The notes beneath the pieces are model-generated. The model saw only the letters and a program-made list of their open reading frames with translations. It searched no databases and had not been told where the DNA came from. Shown one piece after another: positions 27,423 to 38,570 of a stretch of DNA of 60,811 nucleotides. The translations under genes and the position numbers were made by a program. The stretch comes from Proteus myxofaciens ATCC 19692 (GTDB taxonomy: Bacteria; Pseudomonadota; Gammaproteobacteria; Enterobacterales; Enterobacteriaceae), in NCBI RefSeq assembly GCF_001654855.1, contig NZ_LXEN01000007.1:1-60811 (forward strand), in the 5' to 3' direction. Position 1 is the first letter of the stretch. The number at the start of each line of letters is the position of its first letter.

Positions 27423-28898
27423 TTACTCTATTTCATTCCAAGAACGGCCATCTCGAGTGATCATGGCCACTGATGACACTGGTCCCCAAGTGCCTGCTTG
27501 ATATGGCTTAGGCAACTCATTATCGCATTCCCATGCATTAATAATTGAGTCGACCCATTTCCATGCTTCTTCAACTTCATCTCGACGCACAAATAACGCT
27601 TGAATACCTCTCATTGCTTCTAATAATAAGCGCTCATAAGCATCAGCTAAATGTGTCTGATTAAAGGTTTCTGAGAAGCTTAAATCAAGCTTAGTTGTTT
27701 GTAAGCGGTGTTTATGATCAAGACCTGGCGCTTTGTTCAATACTTCAATATCGATACCTTCATCAGGTTGTAAACGGATCGTTAATTTATTTTGTGGTAA
27801 TTCTTGATACGTTTCACTAAAGATATTCAAAGCCGGTTTTTTAAAATAAACGACAACTTCAGAGCATTTACTTGGTAGACGTTTACCCGTTCTTAAATAG
27901 AAAGGTACACCAGCCCAACGCCAGTTATCAATATCAACGCGGATAGCGACAAATGTTTCCGTGTTGCTTGCTTTGTTTGCGCCCTCTTCTTCAAGGTAAC
28001 CTGGCACTTTTTGCCCTTGAACAAAACCACTAGTGTATTGTCCACGAACTGTTTTTTCACGAACATTTGTATGATCAATACGGCGTAATGAGCGTAAGAC
28101 TTTTACTTTCTCTTGGCGAATACTATCAGCCGTGAGATCAGCTGGTGGAGACATCGCAATCATGGTCAGAATTTGTAATAGATGATTTTGTACCATATCA
28201 CGCATTTGACCCGCTTGATCAAAATAGCCCCAGCGGCCTTCTATACCAACTTCTTCTGCTACTGTGATTTGCACAGAATCGATTGTCTTATTGTCCCAGT
28301 TATTCACAAACAAAGAGTTTGCAAAACGTAGCGCTAATAAGTTTAAAACCGTTTCTTTACCTAAATAGTGGTCAATACGATAAATTTGGTTTTCTTTAAA
28401 ATATTTCGCCACACTATCATTAATAGTGACAGAAGAAGCTAAATCTGTTCCTAATGGCTTTTCCATTACAACACGATTTGGCTCTTTATTGAGTTTTGCA
28501 TGACCAAGACCTTTACACATTGCACTAAATGTACTTGGTGGCATTGCAAAATAGTAAATCGCAGGTATTTTATCTTGTTTGAGATGTTTTGATAACTCAA
28601 TGAAATGGTCTGTTTCATTGACGTCTAGATTACAAAAATCTAAGCGATCACTTAAACGTTGCCAAACTTCAGGATTGATATCTTCTTTTAAGAAAGTTTC
28701 TAGTGCTTCATGGGCGACTTTTTTATAAGCGTCTTTATCCCAATCTGCACGACCTACACCAATAATACGTGAATCAGTGTGAATATATCCTGCTTTTTCC
28801 AATTGATAAAGTGATGGAATTAGCTTACGACGGGCAAGATCCCCTTTCGTACCGAAGATAACCAGATCACAGGCCTGTGCAGTCGATATCGCTGCCAT
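27423..28898 (-). CDS. zwf: Glucose-6-phosphate 1-dehydrogenase
   Basis: 491 residues from ATG 28898 (MAAISTAQACDLVIFG), equal to E. coli; five more codons are open upstream. Nucleotide-binding motif FGTKGDLARRKLIP, active-site RIDHYLGKE and the substrate segment VMEKPLGTDL. First enzyme of the oxidative pentose phosphate and Entner-Doudoroff routes, giving NADPH. Divergent from hexR with a HexR-type operator 26 bases upstream of its start. Its downstream hairpin has been split by an IS. Confidence 0.97.
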   Translation of the reverse strand: MAAISTAQACDLVIFGTKGDLARRKLIPSLYQLEKAGYIHTDSRIIGVGRADWDKDAYKKVAHEALETFLKEDINPEVWQRLSDRLDFCNLDVNETDHFIELSKHLKQDKIPAIYYFAMPPSTFSAMCKGLGHAKLNKEPNRVVMEKPLGTDLASSVTINDSVAKYFKENQIYRIDHYLGKETVLNLLALRFANSLFVNNWDNKTIDSVQITVAEEVGIEGRWGYFDQAGQMRDMVQNHLLQILTMIAMSPPADLTADSIRQEKVKVLRSLRRIDHTNVREKTVRGQYTSGFVQGQKVPGYLEEEGANKASNTETFVAIRVDIDNWRWAGVPFYLRTGKRLPSKCSEVVVYFKKPALNIFSETYQELPQNKLTIRLQPDEGIDIEVLNKAPGLDHKHRLQTTKLDLSFSETFNQTHLADAYERLLLEAMRGIQALFVRRDEVEEAWKWVDSIINAWECDNELPKPYQAGTWGPVSSVAMITRDGRSWNEIE

Positions 28899-28923
28899 AG
28901 TACGTCTCCTCATGATGAGATTT

Positions 28924-28938
28924 TGTAATTTTGTTACA
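28924..28938. promoter_or_regulatory. HexR operator upstream of zwf
   Basis: TGTAATTTTGTTACA is a 15-base near-palindrome. The gammaproteobacterial HexR consensus is about TGTAATTAAATTACA. It lies close before zwf in the 351-base zwf-hexR gap, so HexR bound here should block zwf until KDPG releases it. The rest of the gap shows no other clear signal. Confidence 0.75.
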
Positions 28939-29249
28939 GAAATTATGTATTAATGTACTCTTTTGAATGTAGCCAGTAAATACGCTTACACTTTTTTGTT
29001 CATAACTTAGCACACATAGGATATCCCTTCATTTTATATCTTGTTTTTTATACATTTTTGTAAATTTATAACCATTTTGTTACTCGTTTTCAGTAATGAA
29101 ATTAGACACACGTCATACTTTAATGAAAAAAGAGGAAATTCTAGATTGTTATCACTGCAAGCCTTGCTCTAGCCGTAGTATATTTTCATATAACTGTTAT
29201 AGATTTCTCCTTTTATTGAAATTGGCAAAGCCTAGGATCTGTATATTTA

Positions 29250-30101
29250 ATGAATATATTGGAAAGAGTTCAGTCTAGTCTGGACATCTTGAGTAAATCG
29301 GAAAAAAAAGTGGCTCAGGTCGTTTTAACTGCGCCTCAAACTGTTATTCATTCTAGTATTGCCTTGATTGCAAAAACGGCAGATGTCAGCGAACCTACTG
29401 TTAATCGTTTTTGTCGACGAATGGCAACCAAAGGCTTTCCTGATTTTAAGTTACAGTTAGCGCAAAGTATTGTAAACGGGACACCTTATGTAAATCGTAA
29501 TATTGATGATTCTGATACCGTTTCAGCTTATACCAATAAAATTTTTGAATCAGCAATGGCTGGGTTAGAGAATGTAAAAAATAATATTGATATTGCGGCA
29601 CTCAATCGCGCTGTTGATATTCTTACCCAAGCCAGAAAGATTTCATTCTTTGGATTAGGTGCATCTGCTGCTGTGGCCCATGATGCTATGAATAAATTTT
29701 CACGCTTTAATATTCCTATCACTTATTTTGATGATGTAGTGATGCAACGGATGAGTTGTATTAATAGTACAGATGGTGATGTTGTTGTTTTTATATCGCA
29801 TACAGGTCGCACAAAAAACTTAGTCGAAATTGCTAAGATAGCGCGTGAAAATGATGCTGCTGTAATAGCGATTACCACATCAGATTCTCCTTTAGCCAAT
29901 GAAGCTACCCTACCTATTCTGCTTGATGTGCCGGAAGATACTGATATTTATATGCCTATGGTATCTCGCCTTGCACAATTAACGGTCATTGACGTTCTCG
30001 CAACAGGATTTATTTTACGCAGGGGTCCTAAATTCAGAGATAACTTGAAGCGAGTCAAAGAAGCTTTGCGTAATTCGCGGTTTGATAAGCCACCATTTTA
30101 A
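29250..30101 (+). CDS. hexR: HexR, RpiR-type regulator of glucose catabolism
   Basis: 283 residues. N-terminal RpiR helix-turn-helix (IALIAKTADVSEPTVNRFCRRMATKGFPDFKLQLAQS) and C-terminal SIS sugar-phosphate domain (ISFFGLGASAAVAHDAMNKF; FISHTGRTKNL). Its ligand in relatives is KDPG, which relieves repression of zwf and other carbon genes. Lies between zwf (divergent) and pykA (same direction), the conserved order. A short frame at 29096-29278 overlaps its start and is not convincing. Confidence 0.95.
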   Translation: MNILERVQSSLDILSKSEKKVAQVVLTAPQTVIHSSIALIAKTADVSEPTVNRFCRRMATKGFPDFKLQLAQSIVNGTPYVNRNIDDSDTVSAYTNKIFESAMAGLENVKNNIDIAALNRAVDILTQARKISFFGLGASAAVAHDAMNKFSRFNIPITYFDDVVMQRMSCINSTDGDVVVFISHTGRTKNLVEIAKIARENDAAVIAITTSDSPLANEATLPILLDVPEDTDIYMPMVSRLAQLTVIDVLATGFILRRGPKFRDNLKRVKEALRNSRFDKPPF

Positions 30102-30319
30102 TTATTCTGTTAGAAATGTCACATTTACTATCGTGTCGCTGACTAGATAACTTTTTGAAAAATGGTAGCATAACTGCGAGCTAACTCTCGTATATGATGA
30201 AAACAAACGAGTATGTTACAATAAGCTTGAAGCGTTTCACTTAACATATTGGATAAAACTCTTTATCTCTTCTTTGTCCAATAGCCAACACCTTTCGTTC
30301 AAGGTCAACGGAGTACTAC

Positions 30320-31762
30320 ATGTCCAGACGGCTCAGAAGAACAAAAATTGTTACTACCTTAGGTCCAGCAACAGATCGTGATAATAACTTAGAAAAAATC
30401 ATTACCGCAGGTGCGAATGTTGTTCGATTAAATTTCTCTCATGGTTGTGCAGAAGATCATATTGCACGAGCTAATCGTACTCGCGAAATAGCGGCAAGAT
30501 TAGGTCGCCATGTTGCTATTCTCGGTGATCTGCAAGGTCCTAAAATTCGTGTTTCTACCTTTAAAGATGGAAAAGTATTTCTAAATGTAGGTGATAAATT
30601 CCTTCTTGATGCAAATTTAGAAAGCGGTGAAGGCAATCAAACACAAGTAGGTATTGATTATAAAGGTTTACCTGCTGATGTTGTTCCTGGTGATATTTTA
30701 TTACTTGACGATGGCCGTGTTCAGCTAAAAGTTGAAAAAGTAGACGGCTTAAAAGTTTTTACAACGGTTACAGTTGGAGGTCCTCTTTCTAATAATAAAG
30801 GGATCAACAAACTTGGCGGTGGTCTTTCTGCTGATGCACTTACTGAAAAAGACAAACAAGATATTCTAACTGCTGCCAAAATTGGGGTAGATTTCCTTGC
30901 TGTTTCTTTCCCAAGAACAGGTGAGGATCTCAATTATGCACGTCGTTTAGCTCGTGATGCTGGCTGTGAATGTCAGATCGTTTCTAAAGTAGAACGAGCA
31001 GAAGCTGTTGCTAATGATGAAATTATTGATGAAATCATTCTTGCGTCTGATGTTGTTATGGTTGCACGTGGTGATTTAGGCGTCGAAATTGGTGATCCTG
31101 AATTAGTCGGTGTACAGAAAAAATTAATTCGTCGTGCCCGTCAGCTAAATCGTGTCGTCATTACTGCGACTCAAATGATGGAATCAATGATTACCAATCC
31201 AATGCCAACTCGCGCTGAAGTAATGGATGTGGCTAATGCTGTTTTAGATGGTACTGATGCCGTAATGCTTTCAGCTGAAACTGCAGCAGGGCAATATCCT
31301 GCAGAAACTGTAGAAGCAATGGCTAAAGTATGTTTAGGCGCTGAAAAGATGCCGGCTGCTAATGTGTCTAAACATCGTTTAGATATGATGTTTGATACGC
31401 CAGAAGAAGCGATTGCGATGTCAACAATGTATGCCGCAAACCATATGAATGGGGTTAATGCCATCATCGCAATGACAGAGTCAGGTAGAACAGCGAGAAT
31501 GATGTCACGCATCAGTACAGGCTTACCTATTTTTGCGATGTCTCGCCATGAAAAAACACTTAATCAGACAGCTCTTTACCGTGGTGTTACCCCAGTTTTC
31601 TGTAGTACCCATACTGATGGAATAGCCGCTGCAAATGAAGCTATCACACGCCTACGTGATAAAGGCTTCTTGGTCTCTGGCGATATTGTGTTAGTTACTC
31701 AAGGTGATCTGATGGGAACGATTGGTAGTACAAATACTTGCCGTATTCTTGAAGTAGAATAA
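30320..31762 (+). CDS. pykA: Pyruvate kinase II
   Basis: 480 residues, identical in length to E. coli PykA, starting [27 protein letters not shown]. Catalytic and Mg-binding motifs are present: [21 protein letters not shown] and [38 protein letters not shown]. It turns PEP and ADP into pyruvate and ATP. AMP and sugar phosphates activate the type II enzyme in E. coli. The 218-base gap after hexR holds no gene; the start has GGAG upstream. Confidence 0.97.
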   Translation: MSRRLRRTKIVTTLGPATDRDNNLEKIITAGANVVRLNFSHGCAEDHIARANRTREIAARLGRHVAILGDLQGPKIRVSTFKDGKVFLNVGDKFLLDANLESGEGNQTQVGIDYKGLPADVVPGDILLLDDGRVQLKVEKVDGLKVFTTVTVGGPLSNNKGINKLGGGLSADALTEKDKQDILTAAKIGVDFLAVSFPRTGEDLNYARRLARDAGCECQIVSKVERAEAVANDEIIDEIILASDVVMVARGDLGVEIGDPELVGVQKKLIRRARQLNRVVITATQMMESMITNPMPTRAEVMDVANAVLDGTDAVMLSAETAAGQYPAETVEAMAKVCLGAEKMPAANVSKHRLDMMFDTPEEAIAMSTMYAANHMNGVNAIIAMTESGRTARMMSRISTGLPIFAMSRHEKTLNQTALYRGVTPVFCSTHTDGIAAANEAITRLRDKGFLVSGDIVLVTQGDLMGTIGSTNTCRILEVE

Positions 31763-31784
31763 TATTTTACTGTCGTTTTTATTA

Positions 31785-31818
31785 AAAACGGGCATTTTAT
31801 TTAATGCCCGTTTTCTTT
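31785..31818. terminator. Bidirectional terminator between pykA and lpxM
   Basis: AAAACGGGCATT (31785-31796) pairs with AATGCCCGTTTT (31803-31814), a 12-base stem, with U-runs on both strands. Confidence 0.88.
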
Positions 31819-31820
31819 CT

Positions 31821-32795
31821 TTAATCTAATTTATTTTCACGAGAATAAGGTTCTATTTCCCCTTCTTTACGTGTTTTAAGTAGTTTTAAAATCCATGTAT
31901 ATTGTTCTGGCGTAGGTAAAACTAAGGCTTCTAACTCTTCATTCATTCTACGTGCTATATATGCATCATCTTTACCCTCAATATCATCCATTGGTTCACG
32001 AATAATAATTGTAAGCTGATGAGTTTTGTGACAATACACAGGAAAAAGAGGTACTATCGCAGCCCGACACACCTTCATTAAACGACCGATAGCAGGTAAT
32101 GTTGCTTTGTAAGTACCAAAAAAATCAACAAATTGGCTATGTTCGGCACCGTGATCTTGGTCTGGCAAATAATAGCCCCAAAATCCTTGGCGTACTGTTG
32201 ATATAAATGGCTTAATTCCCGCTTCACGTGAGTGCAATCGGCCACCAAAATGATAGCGTGCTTTATTCCACAGATAATCGGCTACAGGATCTTTTTGATG
32301 GTGAAACATAGCCGCCATTTTTTGCCCTTTTGCCGCAAATAGCATCGCAGGAACATCAACAGCCCAACCATGAGGTACCATAAAAATAACGTTACGCTCT
32401 TGCGCTTTTAAACGCTCTATAATCTCTATACCTTGCCATGATGTACGGGCTAATGTACGCTCAGCACCGCGTAAACATAATTCTGCTAACATAACAAAAG
32501 ACTGTGGTGCTGTTTCAAACATTTTATCTAATACGTCATCACGTTGAGATTTATCCCACTGTGGAAAGCAATAACGTAAATTGATATCAGCACGACGTCT
32601 TGCACTTTTTGCCTTGCGCCCAACAAAACGACCAATAGAAGCAAGAAGAGGATCACGCCACTTTATAGGCATATACGCTAATGCGCTTAATACACCAGCA
32701 CCAAGCCAAGTTCCCCAATGTTTTGGATGTAAATAAGCACGGTGAAAAGTAGGAACATACCCTGCTTTGCTATCCGTATCTTTTTCTTTGTTCAT
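31821..32795 (-). CDS. lpxM: Lipid A myristoyl/lauroyl acyltransferase LpxM
   Basis: 324 residues. The LpxL/LpxM/LpxP family motif HX4D is seen as HGWAVD (MVPHGWAVDVPAMLF), followed by FHHQKDPVADYLWNKARYHFGGRLHSREAGIKPF, typical of LpxM rather than LpxL. An N-terminal hydrophobic segment anchors it in the inner membrane. It adds the last secondary acyl chain to lipid A. It converges on pykA and lies after mepM, as in E. coli. Confidence 0.95.
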   Translation of the reverse strand: MNKEKDTDSKAGYVPTFHRAYLHPKHWGTWLGAGVLSALAYMPIKWRDPLLASIGRFVGRKAKSARRRADINLRYCFPQWDKSQRDDVLDKMFETAPQSFVMLAELCLRGAERTLARTSWQGIEIIERLKAQERNVIFMVPHGWAVDVPAMLFAAKGQKMAAMFHHQKDPVADYLWNKARYHFGGRLHSREAGIKPFISTVRQGFWGYYLPDQDHGAEHSQFVDFFGTYKATLPAIGRLMKVCRAAIVPLFPVYCHKTHQLTIIIREPMDDIEGKDDAYIARRMNEELEALVLPTPEQYTWILKLLKTRKEGEIEPYSRENKLD

Positions 32796-32845
32796 CAGAT
32801 AACTCTCTGAAATGAAACCTTAAATAGGCGTAAAATCGATAAAGT

Positions 32846-32877
32846 AAAAGCGGATGATAGCAATCATCCGCTTTTAT
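32846..32877 (-). terminator. Terminator of mepM
   Basis: AAAAGCGGATGA (32846-32857) pairs with TCATCCGCTTTT (32864-32875). Located between mepM and lpxM. Confidence 0.8.
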
Positions 32878-32899
32878 GTCTTCACATTCGTATCAATGG

Positions 32900-34228
32900 T
32901 TAATCATTGAACGTTAATTGAGGCATGACTTCTTTAACTTTGGTTAGATATTGAAGCTTATCTTTACCTGTTAAGCCATCAGCTCTAGGCAATTTTGCCG
33001 TTAATGGATTTACGGCCTGTTGGTTTATCCATAACTCATAGTGTAAATGAGGTCCAGTAGAACGCCCTGTATTACCTGATAAAGCAATACGGTCACCACG
33101 TTTAACACGTTGCCCTGGTTTTACTAGAAGTTGGCGTAAATGCATATAGCGCGTTGTGTACTGACTACCATGACGAATAGCAACAAAGTTACCCGCAGCC
33201 CCGCTATATTTTGCCACAATAACTTCACCATCACCTGTGGCTAACACAGGAGTACCAACTGGCATCGCAAAATCGACGCCTTTATGAGGAGAAATACGAC
33301 CTGTAACAGGATTTACTCGGCGAGGATTAAACTGCGATGAAACTCTAAATTGTTTTGCAGTCGGGAAACGCATAAATCCGCGTTCTAACCCACCTGCTTT
33401 GCTATCATAATAACGGCCATCTTCAGCAAGAAATGCGTAATAATCCTTGCCGGCACTACGTAAGCGAACACCAATTAATTCGCTTTGCTCTGTACGACCA
33501 TCTAAGACTTCTCGTGAGAAAAGAGCTGAAAATTTATCACCACTTTGTAATTTTTTAAAATCAATTTGCCATTGTAACGCTTTTGTCACGGCACGAGCTT
33601 CTGCACTGGTAAGTCCTGCATTAGTAGCACTATTCGAAAAACTACCGCGAATAACGCCTGAGGTAACACTATTTTTCAATTCGCCTTTTTGAAACTCTTT
33701 AGATTCTGTAAATCCAGTTTCTGTACGGGTATAAACTCGTGTTTCACGACGAGAAACACCCCAGCTTAATTCTTGCAATAAACCATCATCATCCAATTTC
33801 CAACTAATAGGTTGACCTATTTTTAGATTTCTGAGATCTTTATTTTGATTTGCAATAGTTGCAATATCGGAAGAATCGATACCAAATTGGGTTAAAATTG
33901 AACTTAGAGAATCACCACTAGATACAATATAAGTATGAGGTACTTGAGCTACGGCAGTACTACTATCTGAGCCATCATCAGCACCTGCAATACCTTCATC
34001 AGTGAGTTGTTCACTACTGTCTGCAAAAATATCATCCGTATTTTCAGCAATATTTGCTTGGGGTGCTTGAATAGTGACGGGGATATCTCGACTATGTTCC
34101 GTTTTGAGCAACATAGGCCGCCATATTGCGACGGCCAGTGTTGCTGCAGTTAACGAACCAAGCATTATCTTATGTGGTAATGGTAAACTTAAATATACCT
34201 GTGCAAGGGATCTCGTCTTCTGCTGCAC
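32900..34228 (-). CDS. mepM: Murein DD-endopeptidase MepM
   Basis: 442 residues. One N-terminal membrane segment (about 22-40), a LysM-like region (YIVSSGDSLSSILTQFGI), then the M23/LytM zinc peptidase with HKGVDFAMPVGTPV (His and Asp ligands), YTTRYMHL and GPHLHYELW (HxH). It cuts D-Ala-mDAP cross-links to allow wall growth. Start codon GTG at 34228 with AAGGA nine bases upstream, giving MQQKTRS like E. coli MQQIARS. Placed 12 bases after the znuA stop, so possibly co-transcribed with it. Confidence 0.95.
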   Translation of the reverse strand: MQQKTRSLAQVYLSLPLPHKIMLGSLTAATLAVAIWRPMLLKTEHSRDIPVTIQAPQANIAENTDDIFADSSEQLTDEGIAGADDGSDSSTAVAQVPHTYIVSSGDSLSSILTQFGIDSSDIATIANQNKDLRNLKIGQPISWKLDDDGLLQELSWGVSRRETRVYTRTETGFTESKEFQKGELKNSVTSGVIRGSFSNSATNAGLTSAEARAVTKALQWQIDFKKLQSGDKFSALFSREVLDGRTEQSELIGVRLRSAGKDYYAFLAEDGRYYDSKAGGLERGFMRFPTAKQFRVSSQFNPRRVNPVTGRISPHKGVDFAMPVGTPVLATGDGEVIVAKYSGAAGNFVAIRHGSQYTTRYMHLRQLLVKPGQRVKRGDRIALSGNTGRSTGPHLHYELWINQQAVNPLTAKLPRADGLTGKDKLQYLTKVKEVMPQLTFND

Positions 34229-34240
34229 GTTCTTAATTCC

Positions 34241-35185
34241 TTATTGAGTTTCATTCAGGCAGCTCTTGTATTGGTTTGCGAGTTGGGTAAGAAATTTCAT
34301 ATAACTATCTGGAGTTAACGCAATTCCACTACCTAGGGGATCTAACACGCCGATTTTAACCCCTGTACCCTTCGCCACTGTTTCTATCACTGTCGGCCTA
34401 AATTGTGGCTCAGCAAAAATACATGTGACTTTTTGCTCAACCAACTGTGTTCGTATTTGATGTAATTTCTGTGCACCAGGTTGTATTTCAGGATTAATCG
34501 TAAAATGACCTAATGATTTTAAATTATAATGTTTTTCGAAGTAACCATAAGCATCATGAAATACAAAATAACCCTTGTCTTCAACGGGCGACAGAATATT
34601 AGCAAGATTTTTATCAGTTTGCTTGAGTTGTTCGCTGAATTTACCAAGGTTTACGTCCAGCTGTTCTTTTTTATCTGGATAAAGAGTCACTAACCTATCG
34701 TGGATCTGTTTTGCAGACGACAACGCAATTTCTGGCGATAACCAGATGTGCATATTATAGTCACCATGAGAATGATGTTCGTGACTTTCCTCATGTTTAT
34801 GCTCATCATCATGGTTTTCTTTCAATAAAAGCGATTTTATATCACTCGTTTGTGCCAAAGCTAGCGTATTCTTACTATTTAGGCGACTTAACGGCTTATC
34901 TAAAAACACTTCCATATCAGGACCAACCCATACAACGAGATCAGCAGACTTCATTTTTCTTAAATCAGAAGGTTTAAGTGAGTAATCATGTGGTGAAGCA
35001 CCATCAGGCAATAAAATAGTTGTCGGTGTTACTCCATCAGCAATTGCGGCTGCAATAAAACCAACAGGTCGCACAGAAGCAAGCACATCAGCGTGAACGC
35101 TTGAACTGAATGTTCCTATCATGACGGTAGCAAAAAGGGATTTCCATAAAAAACGGTGCGCAAATTTTTTGTTTTTAGGTAACAT
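34241..35185 (-). CDS. znuA: ZnuA, periplasmic zinc-binding protein
   Basis: 314 residues with a signal peptide of about 32 residues ending [11 protein letters not shown]. Zinc ligands: His in [10 protein letters not shown], His in [10 protein letters not shown], His in [12 protein letters not shown] and a C-terminal Cys in the last ten residues. A His/Glu/Asp-rich mobile loop ([18 protein letters not shown]) marks high-affinity zinc capture. Feeds ZnuCB. Divergent from znuC with a Zur box in the 74-base gap. Confidence 0.96.
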   Translation of the reverse strand: MLPKNKKFAHRFLWKSLFATVMIGTFSSSVHADVLASVRPVGFIAAAIADGVTPTTILLPDGASPHDYSLKPSDLRKMKSADLVVWVGPDMEVFLDKPLSRLNSKNTLALAQTSDIKSLLLKENHDDEHKHEESHEHHSHGDYNMHIWLSPEIALSSAKQIHDRLVTLYPDKKEQLDVNLGKFSEQLKQTDKNLANILSPVEDKGYFVFHDAYGYFEKHYNLKSLGHFTINPEIQPGAQKLHQIRTQLVEQKVTCIFAEPQFRPTVIETVAKGTGVKIGVLDPLGSGIALTPDSYMKFLTQLANQYKSCLNETQ

Positions 35186-35212
35186 AGCTAAAATTCTCGT
35201 GATTCATCGTTG

Positions 35213-35235
35213 GAAATGTTATATTATAACGTTTC
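35213..35235. promoter_or_regulatory. Zur box between znuA and znuC
   Basis: A 23-base palindrome built of GAAATGTTATA and TATAACGTTTC around a central T. It matches the enterobacterial Zur consensus at all but one position (G for A in the right half). It is centred so that Zur with zinc can block both divergent promoters. Confidence 0.93.
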
Positions 35236-35259
35236 AATAATTCTGCAAGTGCTAATTTT

Positions 35260-35985
35260 ATGTCTAACTTGGTTCGTTTAAAATCAGTATGTGTTTCATT
35301 TGGCGAAAGAGAAATTTTAAAAGATATCTCTTTTGATTTAAAAGCTGGTCATATTCTTACCCTTCTAGGGCCTAATGGAGCAGGTAAATCAACAGTTATC
35401 CGCTTAGTTCTTGGGTTGTTAAAACCCACTTCAGGTGAAGTTGAACGCCAAAAATCGTTACGTATTGGATATGTACCACAAAAGCTATATCTTGATCCAA
35501 CCATGCCATTAACCGTCAAACGCTTTATGACACTAAAGCCAGGTGTACATGATAAAGATATTTTACCTGCGTTAGCGCGTGTTGATGCGACTCATTTAAT
35601 CAATCAACCCATGCAAAAATTATCAGGTGGTGAATCGCAACGCGTATTATTAGCAAGAGCATTGCTTAATGAGCCGCAGCTTTTAGTGCTTGATGAACCA
35701 ACACAAGGTGTTGATGTTAATGGTCAGTTAGCGCTTTACGATCTGATTAATCAACTCCGTCATGAGTTGAACTGTGCCATCTTAATGGTTTCTCATGACT
35801 TACATCTAGTTATGGCAAAAACAGACGAAGTACTCTGCCTAAATGGGCATATTTGTTGTTCTGGTACGCCTGATGTAGTGTCTTCTCATCCCGAATTTAT
35901 CGCCATGTTTGGTAGCCGAGGTGCTGAACAATTAGGAATTTATCGTCACCATCATCAGCACAACAAGGAGTGTCAACATGATTGA
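35260..35985 (+). CDS. znuC: ZnuC, zinc ABC transporter ATPase
   Basis: 241 residues. Walker [10 protein letters not shown], signature [17 protein letters not shown], Walker [16 protein letters not shown], His switch VSHDLH. The C-terminus is His-rich ([14 protein letters not shown]), common in ZnuC. Its end overlaps the znuB start by eight bases. Powers zinc import with ZnuB and ZnuA. Confidence 0.96.
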   Translation: MSNLVRLKSVCVSFGEREILKDISFDLKAGHILTLLGPNGAGKSTVIRLVLGLLKPTSGEVERQKSLRIGYVPQKLYLDPTMPLTVKRFMTLKPGVHDKDILPALARVDATHLINQPMQKLSGGESQRVLLARALLNEPQLLVLDEPTQGVDVNGQLALYDLINQLRHELNCAILMVSHDLHLVMAKTDEVLCLNGHICCSGTPDVVSSHPEFIAMFGSRGAEQLGIYRHHHQHNKECQHD

Positions 35986-36763
35986 GTTGCTATTACCAGG
36001 CTGGATTGCTGGTATTCTGTTAGCAATGGCAGCAGGCCCTTTAGGTTCTTTTGTTGTTTGGCGACGTATGTCTTACTTTGGTGATACGTTGGCTCATGCT
36101 TCATTACTCGGTGTTGCATTCGGCCTATTATTCAATATTGAGCCCTTTTATGCGGTAATTATTGTCACTTTATTACTCGCATTATTATTAGTATGGTTAG
36201 AGCTTAAACCACAGCTGTCTGTTGATACCTTATTAGGCATTTTGGCGCATAGTGCATTATCTCTTGGTCTCGTGGTTGTCAGCTTAATGGCTAATGTGCG
36301 TGTTGATTTAATGGCATATTTATTTGGTGATTTATTATCTGTAAATTATCAAGATATTTTTAGCATCTTTATTGGTGTCATTATTGTTCTACTTGTCATG
36401 ATACGCTCTTGGCGCCCTTTGCTTTCTATGACTATCAGTCAAGATATGGCATTTGTTGATGGTGTTAATATACAACGTGAACGATTAAAATTAATGATGG
36501 TCACTGCTTTAACTATTGGTTTAGCAATGAAGTTCGTTGGTGCACTGATTATTACTTCATTATTGATTATTCCAGCAGCAACCGCACGACGTTTTGCACG
36601 CTCACCAGAACAAATGGCAATAATTGCGGTCATCGTTGGCATATTATCTATCACTGGCGGATTAGCCTTTTCTGCATTCTACGACACACCCGCAGGTCCT
36701 TCTGTCGTTTTAGCCGCTAGCTGTTTCTTTATTTTAAGCTTGCTTGTGCCCGCTAAGCAGTAA
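35978..36763 (+). CDS. znuB: ZnuB, zinc ABC transporter permease
   Basis: 261 residues, about eight membrane helices of the ABC-3 family. [30 protein letters not shown] and [21 protein letters not shown] are the conserved cores. Overlaps znuC and ends at a strong terminator. Under Zur control with znuC. Confidence 0.96.
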   Translation: MIELLLPGWIAGILLAMAAGPLGSFVVWRRMSYFGDTLAHASLLGVAFGLLFNIEPFYAVIIVTLLLALLLVWLELKPQLSVDTLLGILAHSALSLGLVVVSLMANVRVDLMAYLFGDLLSVNYQDIFSIFIGVIIVLLVMIRSWRPLLSMTISQDMAFVDGVNIQRERLKLMMVTALTIGLAMKFVGALIITSLLIIPAATARRFARSPEQMAIIAVIVGILSITGGLAFSAFYDTPAGPSVVLAASCFFILSLLVPAKQ

Positions 36764-36785
36764 TCTTAAGGCAATGATAAAAAAT

Positions 36786-36823
36786 AACCCCTGATAGCCA
36801 ATTTAGTTATCAGGGGTTTTTAT
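36786..36823. terminator. Terminator between znuB and ruvB
   Basis: AACCCCTGATA (36786-36796) pairs with TATCAGGGGTT (36808-36818), followed by TTTATTT; A-rich on the other side. Confidence 0.88.
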
Positions 36824-36874
36824 TTGGTTTATTATTAACTCAGCGTTTTTAACGTCATTTAATTAATAATTAAA

Positions 36875-37885
36875 TTAAGGCTCTTCGGCAATACGATTAA
36901 AGTGAAGATAAGCATGATTGGTTGCCATACGACCGCGAGGTGTTCGCTGAATAAACCCTTGCTGAATTAGATATGGTTCTAGAACATCTTCTATCGTTTC
37001 TCGTTCTTCCCCAATAGCAGCCGCGAGATTATCAAGCCCAACAGGACCGCCCATAAATTTGTCAATGATAGCAAGGAGAAGTTTACGGTCTAGATAATCA
37101 AATCCAGCCGCATCTACATTAAGCATATCAAGCGCTTTAGCTGCGGTATCTTCATTAATCGCGCCATCGCCCTTAACTTGTGCAAAGTCTCTTACTCGAC
37201 GCAGTAATCGATTTGTGATACGTGGTGTACCACGAGAACGCATTGCAATTTGGCGAGCACCCTCATCAGTGATTTCAAGCCCCATAAAATTCGCACTACG
37301 AGAAACAATATGTTGCAAATCATCTACATTATAGAACTCAAGGCGTTGAACAATTCCAAATCTATCACGTAATGGTGACGTTAATGAACCCGCTCTTGTT
37401 GTTGCACCAACGAGAGTAAAAGGAGGAAGGTCGATTTTAATTGAGCGAGCAGCAGGGCCTTCACCAATCATAATATCGAGCTGATAATCTTCCATTGCAG
37501 GATAAAGAATTTCTTCTACTACAGGAGAAAGACGGTGAATTTCATCGATAAATAATACATCATGAGGCTCTAAATTAGTGAGCATTGCAGCTAAATCACC
37601 GGCTTTTTCTAATACAGGTCCTGAGGTTGTACGTAAATTAACACCCATTTCATTAGCAATGATATTTGCCAATGTTGTTTTACCTAAACCAGGAGGACCA
37701 AAGATAAGTAGATGGTCTAGTGCATCTTGACGCAATTTTGCCGCCTGAATAAAAATCTCCATTTGCTCGCGAACTTGTGGCTGCCCCACATATTCAGCAA
37801 GGGATTTAGGGCGAATTGCCCTGTCAATGATTTCTTCTTCCGGTTGCTGGACATCTGCTGAAATCAGGCGATCTGCTTCAATCAC
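36875..37885 (-). CDS. ruvB: Holliday junction branch-migration ATPase RuvB
   Basis: 336 residues, as in E. coli. Walker [13 protein letters not shown], Walker [13 protein letters not shown], sensor [18 protein letters not shown], then the C-terminal winged helix ([20 protein letters not shown]). The ring motor moves Holliday junctions with RuvA. Starts 12 bases after ruvA in a LexA-controlled operon. Confidence 0.97.
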   Translation of the reverse strand: MIEADRLISADVQQPEEEIIDRAIRPKSLAEYVGQPQVREQMEIFIQAAKLRQDALDHLLIFGPPGLGKTTLANIIANEMGVNLRTTSGPVLEKAGDLAAMLTNLEPHDVLFIDEIHRLSPVVEEILYPAMEDYQLDIMIGEGPAARSIKIDLPPFTLVGATTRAGSLTSPLRDRFGIVQRLEFYNVDDLQHIVSRSANFMGLEITDEGARQIAMRSRGTPRITNRLLRRVRDFAQVKGDGAINEDTAAKALDMLNVDAAGFDYLDRKLLLAIIDKFMGGPVGLDNLAAAIGEERETIEDVLEPYLIQQGFIQRTPRGRMATNHAYLHFNRIAEEP

Positions 37886-37897
37886 AATGTATTACTC

Positions 37898-38521
37898 CTA
37901 AATAGCCGCTCGCAATGCTTCTTTAATCAACGTTTCGCTATCAGCACCTGGTGTTGCTACTCGGCTAATCATCTTAGCGGCCTCTTGTGGTTTATATCCT
38001 AAAGCAATTAAAGCAGCTGAAGCCTCTGCTTCAATATCAGCACTTGTTGGCGCTTTTGGTGATGAACTTGCAGGAAGTTCAATATCACTTGAATTTTCAA
38101 ATAAGTCGCCATTTAAGCCTTTAAAGCGATCTTTCATTTCAACCACTAAACGCTCTGCCGTTTTCTTACCTACACCAGGTAATTTAACGAGAGATGAAAT
38201 CGATTCATTTTCAATTGCCGTAACAAACTGACGTGCAGACATACCTGATAATATCGCTAACGCTAATTTAGGACCAACGCCATTAACTTTAATGAGTTCG
38301 CGAAAAAGTGCACGCTCTTGTTTTTGGTTAAATCCATAAAGTAATTGTGCATCTTCACGTACAATAAATTGCGTATAGATAATGGCTTCTTGACCAATAT
38401 CAGGCAACTCATAAAAACAGGTCATTGGCATATTAATCTCATAACCAACACCATTGCCCGCTTCAATCAGCACCACTGGTGGCTGTTTTTCAAGAATAAT
38501 TCCTCTAATACGACCTATCAC
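37898..38521 (-). CDS. ruvA: Holliday junction-binding protein RuvA
   Basis: 207 residues. N-terminal OB fold ([29 protein letters not shown]), two helix-hairpin-helix motifs ([38 protein letters not shown]) and the flexible-linked C-terminal domain that binds RuvB ([16 protein letters not shown]). First gene of ruvAB; a LexA box lies about 53 bases upstream. Confidence 0.97.
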   Translation of the reverse strand: MIGRIRGIILEKQPPVVLIEAGNGVGYEINMPMTCFYELPDIGQEAIIYTQFIVREDAQLLYGFNQKQERALFRELIKVNGVGPKLALAILSGMSARQFVTAIENESISSLVKLPGVGKKTAERLVVEMKDRFKGLNGDLFENSSDIELPASSSPKAPTSADIEAEASAALIALGYKPQEAAKMISRVATPGADSETLIKEALRAAI

Positions 38522-38570
38522 CTTATACGCCTCCGCAAAATATAGTTACGCAAAGTTTATAACATAAAAA

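Noticed and set aside
29041..29100. A second HexR operator near TGTAAATTTATAACC
   Set aside because: The right half does not match the palindromic consensus, unlike the site at 28924-28938.
29096..29278. A 60-codon frame between zwf and hexR
   Set aside because: It overlaps the hexR start, has no clear ribosome site and shows no recognisable protein pattern; the region is better read as promoter and operator DNA.
34711..34977. His-rich frame opposite znuA
   Set aside because: A shadow of the His/Asp-rich loop codons of ZnuA on the other strand.
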